NCBI GenBank assembly: GCA_025965195.1
Contig: JAOPXK010000056.1
Location: 35,995 to 99,994 of the forward strand
DNA: 64,000 nucleotides
Source of the DNA: Marmoricola sp.
Lineage (GTDB): Bacteria; Actinomycetota; Actinomycetes; Propionibacteriales; Nocardioidaceae
Direction of reading: 5' to 3'
Shown: piece after piece, positions 11,798 to 19,586 of the stretch
Numbering within the stretch: the stretch's first letter is position 1
Layout of the letters: each line of letters starts with the position of its first letter
The notes under the pieces: model-generated
Seen by the model: the letters and a program-made list of their open reading frames with translations, nothing else
Told to the model about the DNA's origin: nothing
Database searches by the model: none
Program-made: the position numbers and the translations under genes

Positions 11798-12523
11798 ATG
11801 AGCCGATTGCCCCAACGCGTCTACTGGACTCGGCGCGCGATGGTGGTGAGCGTCGCACTGCTGCTGGTCTTCGGGATCGGCAAGGTGCTCGGCAGTGGTG
11901 GCGGTGGCGACAACAACGTCGCGAAGGCGACCACGACTGCGTCGAAGACCAAGCACAGCACTGCCCCACTCACTCTTGGACCGACCACAGTCGTCACGAC
12001 CGGCAAGACGGGCAAGGGCAAGGGCCACCTGCCGGTCGTGCCTCTGGCCACGCCGAGCGGACTCTGTGCTGCCGACGAGGTGACGGTGACTCCGACCATC
12101 ACGAAGGCACCTGCCGGTGGCACCGTCGCGGTCGGACTGTCCCTGACCGGCACCGCCGCGGCGTGCACCTTCACGGTCTCCTCGAAGACCGTGGTCGTGA
12201 AGATCACGTCCGGCACGGACCGGATCTGGTCGAGCCAGGACTGCCCGAGATCGATTCCTCGCCAGGTTGTCGTCGTACGCAGCGCGGCGCCGGCCACGGC
12301 AACGGTGAACTGGAGCGGCCGCCGGTCCGACACCGGCTGCCCCAACAGCACCCAGTGGGCGGGGCCCGGCTACTACCACGCCACCGCCGCAGCCCTCGGC
12401 TCGACGGCTGGGGACGATGCGCAGTTCCAGCTGACCCTGCCGCCACGGCCGGTGGTCACCAGGACCACGCACCCCAAGCCACAGAAGACCCCGACCAAGA
12501 CCCCGACCCCCACGCACCACTAG
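11798..12523 (+). CDS. Membrane-anchored or secreted hypothetical protein
   Basis: 241 residues, family not recognised. A basic start (RLPQRVYWTRR) is followed by one hydrophobic segment (residues 14-32), then a Gly/Thr/Lys-rich linker (to about 85). An extracellular-looking domain holds four cysteines (in GLCAAD, AACTF, QDCPRS and TGCPN), probably two disulphides, and the tail is Pro/Thr/Lys-rich. It diverges from mutY and converges on disA. A membrane protein in this position beside disA/radA occurs in other Actinobacteria (for example Mycobacterium), but no function is known to me. Confidence 0.75.
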   Translation: MSRLPQRVYWTRRAMVVSVALLLVFGIGKVLGSGGGGDNNVAKATTTASKTKHSTAPLTLGPTTVVTTGKTGKGKGHLPVVPLATPSGLCAADEVTVTPTITKAPAGGTVAVGLSLTGTAAACTFTVSSKTVVVKITSGTDRIWSSQDCPRSIPRQVVVVRSAAPATATVNWSGRRSDTGCPNSTQWAGPGYYHATAAALGSTAGDDAQFQLTLPPRPVVTRTTHPKPQKTPTKTPTPTHH

Positions 12524-12524
12524 T

Positions 12525-12643
12525 CGTTGAGTTAGGCCTCCGTCACTGTTGAGTCGTGCCGCAGTTACGCGCGCGGCGTGTTTGAGACCCAAGTCAATGG
12601 TGACTCAGACCCAACTCAACAGTGATTGACACCCAACTCAACG
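12525..12643. repeat. Long imperfect inverted repeat between convergent genes
   Basis: Arms 12525-12554 and 12614-12643 match at 25 of 30 positions, including a perfect 12-base end (TCACTGTTGAGT) and CGTTGAGTT at the outer edge. The loop is 59 bases. GTTGAGT/ACTCAAC therefore occurs four times. The element fills almost the whole gap between the 3' ends of the secreted hypothetical gene and disA, so it may act as a two-way terminator or be a small repeat element. Confidence 0.7.
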
Positions 12644-12649
12644 GGAGGG

Positions 12650-13744
12650 TCAGACGTAGCGCTCGAGGATGCTGGACTCGGCGAGGCGGGACAGGCCTTC
12701 GCGGACGCTGCGGGCGCGGAGCTCGCCGACACCCTCGACGGCCTGCAGGTCCTCGACACCGGCGGAGAGCAGCTTCTGCAGGGTGTCGAAGTGCTCGACG
12801 AGGCGGTCCACGACGCTGGACGGCAGTCGCGGAACCTTGGCCAGCAGGCGATACCCCCGTGGTGCGACGGCGCCATCGAGATGTTCGGCCGAGCCGAGTC
12901 CGAGAGCGCGGGACACTGCCGCGACGTCGACCAGATCGGTCGGCGAGAGCCCTTCGAGCTCGCCGAGGACGGCCGAGGGCGTGCGTGCCTTGCGACCCGT
13001 CGGCAGGTAGTCGCGTACGACGAGCTCGCGTTCGGCGTCCACACCGGTGACGAGCTCTTCGAGCTGGAGTGAGAGCAGTCGGCCGTCGGTGCCGAGCTCG
13101 AGCACGTAGTCCTCGATCTCACGGGCGATGCGACTGACCATCTCGAGTCGCTGGGCGACAACCGCTACGTCCCGGACGGTGACCAGATCCTCGATCTCGA
13201 GGGCCGACAGCGTCGAGGACACCTCGTCGAGGCGGAGCTTGTAGCGCTCGAGGGTGGCGAGCGCCTGGTTGGCGCGAGAGAGGATCTGGCCGGAATCCTC
13301 AAGCACATAACGGGTTTCTCCGACGTACGCCGCAATGATCTGCATCGACTGGGACACCGAGATCACCGGGAAGCCGGTCTGCTTGGCGACGCGGTCTGCC
13401 GTGCGGTGCCGGGTTCCGGTCTCCTCGCTCGGGATGGTGTGGTCGGGCATCAGGTGCACGTTGGCGCGATGGATCCGGCTGACGTCACGGTCCAAGATGA
13501 TGCCGCCGTCCATCTTCGCGAGCTCGCGAAGACCGGTGGCGGTGAAAGGTACGTCAAGGGTGAAGCCGCCCGTCGCGATCGTCTCGACGGTCTTGTCGTT
13601 GCCGAGCACGATGAGCGCACCGGTCCGGCCGCGGAGGATGCGCTCGAGACCATCGCGCAGGGACGTGCCCGGCGCGATGCTGGCGAGGGTTGCTCGCAGG
13701 CGTTCGATCTCGTCTGCATTGTCGGCTGCTACCACGGCGGCCAC
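12650..13744 (-). CDS. disA: DNA integrity scanning diadenylate cyclase
   Basis: 364 residues from the GTG at 13744, one base after the radA stop, so coupled translation is likely. Makes c-di-AMP from two ATP. The N-terminal DAC domain (1-145) has the RHR motif in GTRHRTADR (112-114). The usual DGA motif reads DGG (79-81, KMDGGIILD). A helical linker (150-285) and a C-terminal helix-hairpin-helix DNA-binding domain (LQAVEGVGELRARSVREGL) follow. DisA octamers scan DNA and stop at branched structures in better-studied species. A second GTG nine bases downstream is an alternative start. Confidence 0.94.
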   Translation of the reverse strand: MAAVVAADNADEIERLRATLASIAPGTSLRDGLERILRGRTGALIVLGNDKTVETIATGGFTLDVPFTATGLRELAKMDGGIILDRDVSRIHRANVHLMPDHTIPSEETGTRHRTADRVAKQTGFPVISVSQSMQIIAAYVGETRYVLEDSGQILSRANQALATLERYKLRLDEVSSTLSALEIEDLVTVRDVAVVAQRLEMVSRIAREIEDYVLELGTDGRLLSLQLEELVTGVDAERELVVRDYLPTGRKARTPSAVLGELEGLSPTDLVDVAAVSRALGLGSAEHLDGAVAPRGYRLLAKVPRLPSSVVDRLVEHFDTLQKLLSAGVEDLQAVEGVGELRARSVREGLSRLAESSILERYV

Positions 13745-13745
13745 T

Positions 13746-15146
13746 CTAGTGGAGGGACTCGCGCAGATCCGCGCCGCTTTCCAGCCCCAGCAGGCTGATG
13801 GCCCTGCGGATGTTGTCGATGTCGACCACGCGGAGGCCGTCGAGCACCCTGCTGCTGCCCACGCTCTCCGGTGACTCGGCGGGTACGGCGGCCTGGCGGA
13901 ACCCGAGTCGACCGGCCTCGGCAAGGCGTACGCCGATGTCGCGGACTCGCCTCAGCTCACCGGAGAGGCCGAGCTCGCCGATCGCCACCACGTTGCGCCC
14001 CAGCGCGAGGTCGCGCGACGCCGAGACGATGGCCAGCGCGATCGCGAGGTCGTTGGAGGGCTCGGTCAACCGGGCACCCCCGACGCTGGAGACGAACACG
14101 TCGTAGTTGTGCAGCCGGATGCCGGCGTGTTGCTGCAGGACCGCCAGGATCATCGCGACGCGGGAGGAGTCGACCCCGGACGTCGTACGCCGCGGATGGT
14201 CGGACGACGAGTGCGTGACCAGGGCCTGCACCTCGCTGAGCAGCGGCCGCCGGCCCTCGAGGGCAACAGCGACACAGGTGCCCGGCACCGGACCGTGCCG
14301 GGTGTCGAGGAACAGCCCGGTCGGATCGGTGATCGCGACGATGCCGTCCGCGGAGAGGTCGAAGCAACCGACCTCGTCGACCGGACCGAACCGGTTCTTC
14401 ATCGCGCGCAGCATCCGCAGCCGTGAGGAACGCTCGCCCTCGAAGTGCAGCACCACGTCGACGAGGTGCTCGAGCACGCGAGGACCGGCGATGCTGCCGT
14501 CCTTGGTGACATGGCCGACGAGGACCAGGGTGATGTTGCGCAGCTTGGCCATCCGGATCAGCGCAGCGGCCACCTCCTTGACCTGGGTGACGCCGCCCGG
14601 CACACCGTCGATGTCGCCGGCGCTGATCGTCTGGATCGAGTCGATGACGCACAGCGTCGGCTTGACGGCTTCGACATGGCCGAGCACCGCGCCGAGATCG
14701 GTCTCCGCCGCCAGGTAGAGCTCGTCATGGACGCCCCCGGTGCGGTCTGCGCGCATCCGCACCTGCGCGGCGGACTCCTCGCCGGTGATGTAGAGCGTGC
14801 GGTGCTTGCGCTTGGCGGTCTGCGCGGCCACCTCGAGCAGCAGCGTGGACTTGCCGACGCCGGGCTCACCGGCGAGCAGGATGGCCGCCCCCGGCACCAG
14901 GCCACCGCCGAGGACACGGTCGAGCTCCGGGACCCCGCTGGATCGCGCGTGGGAGTCCTCGATGGCGATCTGTCCGATCGGCAGCGCCGGCGTGGTCACC
15001 GGCCCGGCCTGCACCCGGCTCTTCGGCGCGGCCCGCTCGACCACCGTGCCCCAGGCCTGGCACTCGCCGCAGCGGCCGACCCACTTGGAGGCCTCCCAGC
15101 CGCACTCGTTGCAGTGGTAGCCCGCCCGGGTTGCCTTCGTCGCCAT
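13746..15146 (-). CDS. radA: DNA repair protein RadA
   Basis: 466 residues from the ATG at 15146, which gives the family's short N-terminus before the zinc finger (C12, C15, C26, C29 in CNECGWEASKWVGRCGEC). The RecA-like ATPase follows with Walker A GEPGVGKSTLL and the RadA-specific KNRFG loop. The C-terminal Lon-like domain (from about residue 285) includes DNYDVFV-type and ELGLSGELR motifs. It is a hexameric helicase helping branch migration in recombination. The stop is directly followed by the disA start, the usual actinobacterial pair. Confidence 0.95.
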   Translation of the reverse strand: MATKATRAGYHCNECGWEASKWVGRCGECQAWGTVVERAAPKSRVQAGPVTTPALPIGQIAIEDSHARSSGVPELDRVLGGGLVPGAAILLAGEPGVGKSTLLLEVAAQTAKRKHRTLYITGEESAAQVRMRADRTGGVHDELYLAAETDLGAVLGHVEAVKPTLCVIDSIQTISAGDIDGVPGGVTQVKEVAAALIRMAKLRNITLVLVGHVTKDGSIAGPRVLEHLVDVVLHFEGERSSRLRMLRAMKNRFGPVDEVGCFDLSADGIVAITDPTGLFLDTRHGPVPGTCVAVALEGRRPLLSEVQALVTHSSSDHPRRTTSGVDSSRVAMILAVLQQHAGIRLHNYDVFVSSVGGARLTEPSNDLAIALAIVSASRDLALGRNVVAIGELGLSGELRRVRDIGVRLAEAGRLGFRQAAVPAESPESVGSSRVLDGLRVVDIDNIRRAISLLGLESGADLRESLH

Positions 15147-15218
15147 GGGTTTCACGCTAGGCGAGTGGACCGACAGTTTGGACGCGACACAACGTGCTCC
15201 GCCCAACGGGGGTTAACA

Positions 15219-15231
15219 TTTGAACGTTCCA
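15219..15231. promoter_or_regulatory. Candidate operator for the adjacent LacI regulator
   Basis: TTTGAACGTTCCA is a near-palindrome around a central CG (GAACGTTC is perfect), the usual form of LacI-family operators. It lies directly before the ribosome site of the lacI-family gene and in the gap shared with radA. Confidence 0.45.
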
Positions 15232-15244
15232 GAAGGGGAGTTCG

Positions 15245-16297
15245 ATGACCGAGACGCACGATCGCCAGGCGGGCGGACCGGTGCCGACCCTTGCGACCGT
15301 TGCGGGCGAGGCCGGCGTTTCACGTCAGACCGTGTCCAACGCGCTGAACAATCCCGAGCTCCTGAAGGCCGACACCCTCGAACGCGTCCAGGCCGTGATC
15401 GACAAGCTCGGCTACACCCCGAATCGCGCGGCACGCCAGCTCCGGACCCGCTCGTCGCATCTGATCGGGCTTCGTTTCGAGCAGGCCGAGGAGGGCACCA
15501 GCAACGCCCTGATGGACCGGTTCCTGCACTCGCTCGTCGAGACGACGGCGCGCACCGGGCACCATGTCCTGCTCTTCTCGGGCGACCCGTCCGACCCGCT
15601 CGAGGGGTACGACGAGCTGCTCCGCTCCACTGCCGTCGACGCGTTCGTCGTCACCGACACCTATGCCGGCACGCCGCAGGCCGGCTTCCTCCAGCGCCGG
15701 GGCGCGCCGTTCGTGACGTTCGGGCGCCCGTGGGACGACCCTGCAGCCGACCACGCCTGGGTCGACGTCGACGGCGCTGCCGGCGGCCGGCTCGCGACCG
15801 AGCACCTGATCGAGCAGGGCCACGAGCGGATTGCCTGGCTGGGCTGGGAGAAGTCGTCCCGCATCGGTGAGGATCGTCGCTCCGGCTGGACGGGCGCCCT
15901 CCACGATGCGAACCGCGACACGTTCGGGCTCGGCGTACGCATCACCGACAACGTCGACGCCGCCCGGATGGCCGCGCACTCCCTTCTCGACGACACCGGG
16001 CCACATCGGATCACCGGGTTCGCCTGCGCGAGCGACACGATCGGCATCGGCGTACTCCATGCCTGTGCGGAGCGCGGGCTGCGTCCGGGCGCCGATGTCG
16101 GAGTCGTCGGCTTCGACGACTCCCTCGGCGCACAGGTGATCTGGCCCGGGCTGACCTCGGTGCGCCAGCCCCTCGAACAGGTCGCCGTGGAGCTGGTCGC
16201 GATCCTGCACCAGGTGCTCTCGCACAAGCCGATCGAGGACCACGGCAAGATGCTGACGCCGAGTCTCGTCGTACGCCGCTCCAGCATGCGTCAGTAG
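15245..16297 (+). CDS. LacI-family transcriptional regulator
   Basis: 350 residues. An N-terminal LacI helix-turn-helix (TLATVAGEAGVSRQTVSNAL) and hinge helix (NRAARQLRTR) precede a periplasmic-binding-protein-like sensor domain with the usual VDVDGAAGGRLATEHLIEQGH and VVGFDDS motifs. The ATG at 15245 follows AAGGGGAG. No sugar transport or catabolic genes are next to it: radA diverges on one side and a methyltransferase converges on the other (3' ends overlap by 7 bases). The inducer and targets cannot be predicted; autoregulation through the palindrome at 15219 is plausible. Confidence 0.9.
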   Translation: MTETHDRQAGGPVPTLATVAGEAGVSRQTVSNALNNPELLKADTLERVQAVIDKLGYTPNRAARQLRTRSSHLIGLRFEQAEEGTSNALMDRFLHSLVETTARTGHHVLLFSGDPSDPLEGYDELLRSTAVDAFVVTDTYAGTPQAGFLQRRGAPFVTFGRPWDDPAADHAWVDVDGAAGGRLATEHLIEQGHERIAWLGWEKSSRIGEDRRSGWTGALHDANRDTFGLGVRITDNVDAARMAAHSLLDDTGPHRITGFACASDTIGIGVLHACAERGLRPGADVGVVGFDDSLGAQVIWPGLTSVRQPLEQVAVELVAILHQVLSHKPIEDHGKMLTPSLVVRRSSMRQ

Positions 16298-17028
16298 GTC
16301 CGGCTCCACAGGTTCACCGCGTAGTCGACCGAGGTGCCGGGGTGCGAGGCGACGATCTCCCCGGCGAGTGACTCATCGAACTCGATGCGTACGACGGCCT
16401 CGAAGTCCTCGCGCGCGTCGAAGGTCCAGGCGATGTCGAGTCGATGACGGGTCCATCCACGTGCTGACCAGAAGCGCTCGACCTCCGGCCCGGACACCGA
16501 TGGATAGCCGCGGCGGAACCAGGATCCGAAGGTCGACCGGGTCGAGTCGTTGTCGATCACGAACGCGGTGCCACCGCGTCGCATCACTCGGTCGAGCTCG
16601 GCGAGCCCGGGCTCGCAACCCGGTCCGAAGAAGTAGGCCCACCGGGCCTGCATCACGTCGACCGAGGCCGGCGGGAGTGGCAGCGACGTGGCCGACCCCT
16701 GCAGCACGGACACCGAGGCCAGTCGCTGGACGCGGCGTCGGGCGATCGCGGCCAGGCCGCCGTGCGGCTCGACTCCGACCACCGACGAGGCGGACGACGC
16801 GAAGAGCGGCAGATGGAAGCCGGTGCCGCAACCGATGTCGAGCACGTCGCGCCCGGACCAGTCGGCGAGGCCGAGCATGGCCGAGGTGAGTACGCCGGCA
16901 CGGTCGACGGCGAGGTTCTCGATCTCGTAGGTCGCCGGATGCTGCCAGATGTTCGGGCTCGGCGTTGCCCCCGAAGTGATCCCGGAAGTGATCCCGGAAG
17001 TGATCCCGGAAGTGATCACTGAGCTCAC
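16291..17028 (-). CDS. SAM-dependent methyltransferase (class I)
   Basis: 245 residues. Motif I is VLDIGCGTGFHLPLF (residues 62-76), followed by VVGVEPH (acidic residue binding the SAM ribose) and a late VMRRGGTAFVIDND strand, as in methyltransferase 11/25 families. The substrate is unknown. The N-terminus is odd: right after the GTG at 17028 it encodes four copies of ITSG from a 12-base tandem repeat, a probably disordered extension. It is the last gene of a minus-strand operon behind the VOC protein (27-base gap). Confidence 0.85.
   Translation of the reverse strand: MSSVITSGITSGITSGITSGATPSPNIWQHPATYEIENLAVDRAGVLTSAMLGLADWSGRDVLDIGCGTGFHLPLFASSASSVVGVEPHGGLAAIARRRVQRLASVSVLQGSATSLPLPPASVDVMQARWAYFFGPGCEPGLAELDRVMRRGGTAFVIDNDSTRSTFGSWFRRGYPSVSGPEVERFWSARGWTRHRLDIAWTFDAREDFEAVVRIEFDESLAGEIVASHPGTSVDYAVNLWSRTY
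16973..17020. repeat. 12-bp tandem repeat inside the methyltransferase start
   Basis: GAAGTGATCCCG is repeated three times perfectly (16973-17008), with a fourth degenerate copy (17009-17020). As a multiple of three it stays in frame, coding GITS units, so copy number could change without breaking the gene. Confidence 0.95.
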
Positions 17029-17055
17029 GATCGGGCCACCAGCAGCGGAGCCGGA

Positions 17056-17694
17056 TCAGATCCGGACGATGCCGTCGCGGGTCTGGAACTGCACGGCCTG
17101 GATGCCAGGAGTCCCGTTGACGGCCACCCACTCGACCTTGACGTCCTCGAGCGGCTGCTCGACAGGCTGGCCGAGCCACTCGGAGACGCGGGCCGGATCG
17201 CCGGCAATCTCCAGTGCGGCGAGGGAGATCTCGCCACTGGCACCGGCAGATGGGTGCGGGCCCGAGTCGGTGTCCCACTGCACGAAGAACGGCAGCTGCG
17301 GGTCGGACTGCAGCCCCTTCACGCCGAGCTGCTTCCAGCGCAGCTCGGTGCCGTCGGGACGGTGCCGGTTGCCGCAGACGGACTCACGACCGAGACGCAG
17401 CTCGAGCGGCGCGATGTCGTCGACTGCGACGACCCAGCCCATCCAGCCGCCCCCGAGCTCGGAGCGGGCGCGGACGGCCTGCCCGAACGGGGCCTTGTCG
17501 GATGCCGGGTGGTCCAGCACCTCCACGACCTCGAGGTAGGTGCTTTCGGTCAGTGGAAGGATCCGGTTACGGGTACCGAACCGTGGGTGCACGCCACCGT
17601 CTGTGAACTCCTCACCGAGGAGGTTCGAGAGGCGGTCGGAGGTGCCGGCAAGTCCATCGGGCCCGGCAGCGAAGACGATGTGATCCAGACGCAT
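17056..17694 (-). CDS. VOC/glyoxalase-like domain protein
   Basis: 212 residues starting MRLDHIVFAAGPDGLAG, a typical first beta strand of the vicinal-oxygen-chelate fold with its metal-binding His (residue 5). The later HPRFGTRNRILPL and YLEVVEVLDHP fit the glyoxalase-like family. Enzymes of this fold isomerise, cleave or bind small molecules; no specific reaction is evident. It sits between the Cys-rich protein (upstream, same strand) and a methyltransferase (downstream). Confidence 0.8.
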   Translation of the reverse strand: MRLDHIVFAAGPDGLAGTSDRLSNLLGEEFTDGGVHPRFGTRNRILPLTESTYLEVVEVLDHPASDKAPFGQAVRARSELGGGWMGWVVAVDDIAPLELRLGRESVCGNRHRPDGTELRWKQLGVKGLQSDPQLPFFVQWDTDSGPHPSAGASGEISLAALEIAGDPARVSEWLGQPVEQPLEDVKVEWVAVNGTPGIQAVQFQTRDGIVRI

Positions 17695-17751
17695 GGTTGA
17701 TTCTTACCCTCCCCTGGACGGCACTCGACACCGGGGGTGGATCTGGGTCCG

Positions 17752-18519
17752 TCAGCCCTGCCCGGGATCGGCCGGGTGGATCGCCAACGCGGAGCGGGAC
17801 CTCAGGTGGGCTTCGCAGCTTGCGGCGAGTACGTCGTACGCCGGCTGTCCCATCAAGGTGATCAGCTCGGTGGCGTTCGAGAGGTAGACCGGCTCGGCTC
17901 CGACGTGCGCCTCGGTGTTCCCCGAGCAGTACCAGTCGAGGTCGTGTCCGCCCGGCCCCCACCCCCTGCGGTCGTACTCGCCGATGCTGATCTCGAGGTA
18001 CTCCGTGCCGTCCTGGAGCTCGACCTGCCGGAACGTACGCCGGATCGGCAGCTGCCAGCACACGTCAGGCTTGGTCTCGACGAAGTGCACGTCGTTGGCG
18101 AGGGCCAGGCCGTGCAGCGCGCAACCGGCACCGGCATCGAAGCCCGGACGGTTCAAGAAGATGCAGGCGCCGTCGACGACCCGGGTCTTGCGGTCGCCGT
18201 CCTCGGTCTCGACCCAGAGCGACCGCTTCAGGTTTCCCTTCGGGCTGAGGGCATCGGGGCGGTGCTGCCAGCTGTCGTCGTCGAGCTTGTCGACCCAGTG
18301 CGCGACCCGCTTCTCGTCTGCCTTGTCCGAGAAGTGCGCGCCGAGGGTGCAGCAGCCGTCATCGGGCCGGCCGGCATAGATGCCCTGGCAGCCGGTGCCG
18401 AAGATGCACGTCCAGTTCGAGGTGAGCCAGGTCAGGTCGCAGCGATAGACCTGGGCCGCGTCCGCTGGGTCAGCGAACTCGACGAAGGCGCGTGGAAAGA
18501 CAAGATCGACCTCGGGCAC
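17752..18519 (-). CDS. Conserved cysteine-rich protein of unknown function
   Basis: 255 residues from the GTG at 18519 ([15 protein letters not shown]). The first third holds a dense cysteine cluster: [20 protein letters not shown] and GCCTLGAHF, with further cysteines in GACIF, GCALHG and DVCWQL, plus DLDWYCSGN later. The spacing suggests metal or Fe-S binding in the style of YkgJ-type Cys-cluster proteins, but I do not recognise the family with certainty. It heads a minus-strand operon with the VOC protein and methyltransferase. No signal peptide, so probably cytosolic. The start is the least certain part, as the ribosome site is weak. Confidence 0.75.
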   Translation of the reverse strand: MPEVDLVFPRAFVEFADPADAAQVYRCDLTWLTSNWTCIFGTGCQGIYAGRPDDGCCTLGAHFSDKADEKRVAHWVDKLDDDSWQHRPDALSPKGNLKRSLWVETEDGDRKTRVVDGACIFLNRPGFDAGAGCALHGLALANDVHFVETKPDVCWQLPIRRTFRQVELQDGTEYLEISIGEYDRRGWGPGGHDLDWYCSGNTEAHVGAEPVYLSNATELITLMGQPAYDVLAASCEAHLRSRSALAIHPADPGQG

Positions 18520-18576
18520 GGGCGAAACCCTATGCCCCCGCCGGTGAGACGTGGGTTCGAGACGCCGATCCCGGCG

Positions 18577-18616
18577 CGGATCGGCACGGATCAGCACGGA
18601 TCAGTAAGGATGAGCC
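18577..18616. repeat. 10-bp tandem repeat in a divergent promoter region
   Basis: CGGATCGGCA, CGGATCAGCA, CGGATCAGTA and a decayed fourth copy lie head to tail between the divergent Cys-rich and membrane-protein genes. They could be regulator sites or slippage products. Confidence 0.75.
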
Positions 18617-18644
18617 TGCTCTGCACCCGCTCGAAGGACCGGTG

Positions 18645-19577
18645 ATGACTTCCACTCGCCCGCGCGACCAAGCGACCTTCCTCGGCTCGCTCGTGCTGCT
18701 GATGATCATGGCGGCCGTCCTCTGGTGGCTGATCGGCTTCCTGCCGTGGGCACTCGGCGGCTTCAGCTGGTCGACTGCGGCCGCCACTGCGGCAGGCAGC
18801 TCGAGCGACGGGCTCGCGGGAGTGCGGCTGCCACTGCCGCTCGTCGCGGCGTACCTGCCTTCGCTGCTGTGCTGCTCGGTGATCGGCGGCGTCCTTGCTG
18901 GAGTGCTGCCGCTGGCGTTTCCGCGGGTCTCCAAGCCGGCGGTGCTCACGGCGGTGATGGTGGTGGTCTCGGTGACGGTGGTCATCACCCTGCTCACCAC
19001 CCGAGCCGTGATCCATTCCCACGCCGGGACGAACTTCGCTGCCGACGACCGGGTCGTCGGTGGGCTGGTCGGCGTGGTGGTTGCCGCGACCGCGGTAGGG
19101 CTGGTGGCCGGTTTCGCGGCGTACCTCCACCGCGGCCTGGTGCCGCTCACCGCGGCGGTCGCGGCCGTCGCCTTCCCAAGCTGGCTGTCGTCCTTCCTCA
19201 ACGAGGGCAGCTACTCGACCGGCCTGGTGCGCGCGGTCGACCGGGCCGGCCCGATCGTCGCCGGGCTGCTGTTGCTGGCCGGCCTTGCCCTGTCCGTGCG
19301 CCATTCCTGGTGGCCCCTGGTCGGCTGGCCGGTGGCAGCCGCGATTGCCTGGGTCGGACCGTCGGTCGTGATCGGGGCCGGCTACCTCTCGGTGAACCTG
19401 CGCCCGTCGAGCGGCCTACCTGACACCTTCAGCGACATGGTGCGCGGCAGCGCGGAGGCCTTTCGTGACTCCCTCGGCCCGTCCTTCCGGACCTGGTGGC
19501 CGCTGCTCGTCGCCTTCGTGCTGGCGATCGCGTGGGGCGTTGGTCAACAGGCGATGCGGTCGCGAGAGGACCGGTAG
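18645..19577 (+). CDS. Multi-pass membrane protein, function unknown
   Basis: 310 residues from the ATG at 18645 (AAGGA at 18634). About seven or eight hydrophobic segments, rich in Val, Leu and Ala, cover nearly the whole length, beginning with FLGSLVLLMIMAAVLWWLIGF. The C-terminus is short and basic (MRSREDR). No transporter or enzyme motif is visible. It lies nine bases before ppx/gppA, so the two are likely cotranscribed. Confidence 0.75.
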   Translation: MTSTRPRDQATFLGSLVLLMIMAAVLWWLIGFLPWALGGFSWSTAAATAAGSSSDGLAGVRLPLPLVAAYLPSLLCCSVIGGVLAGVLPLAFPRVSKPAVLTAVMVVVSVTVVITLLTTRAVIHSHAGTNFAADDRVVGGLVGVVVAATAVGLVAGFAAYLHRGLVPLTAAVAAVAFPSWLSSFLNEGSYSTGLVRAVDRAGPIVAGLLLLAGLALSVRHSWWPLVGWPVAAAIAWVGPSVVIGAGYLSVNLRPSSGLPDTFSDMVRGSAEAFRDSLGPSFRTWWPLLVAFVLAIAWGVGQQAMRSREDR

Positions 19578-19586
19578 CCTCGGGGT

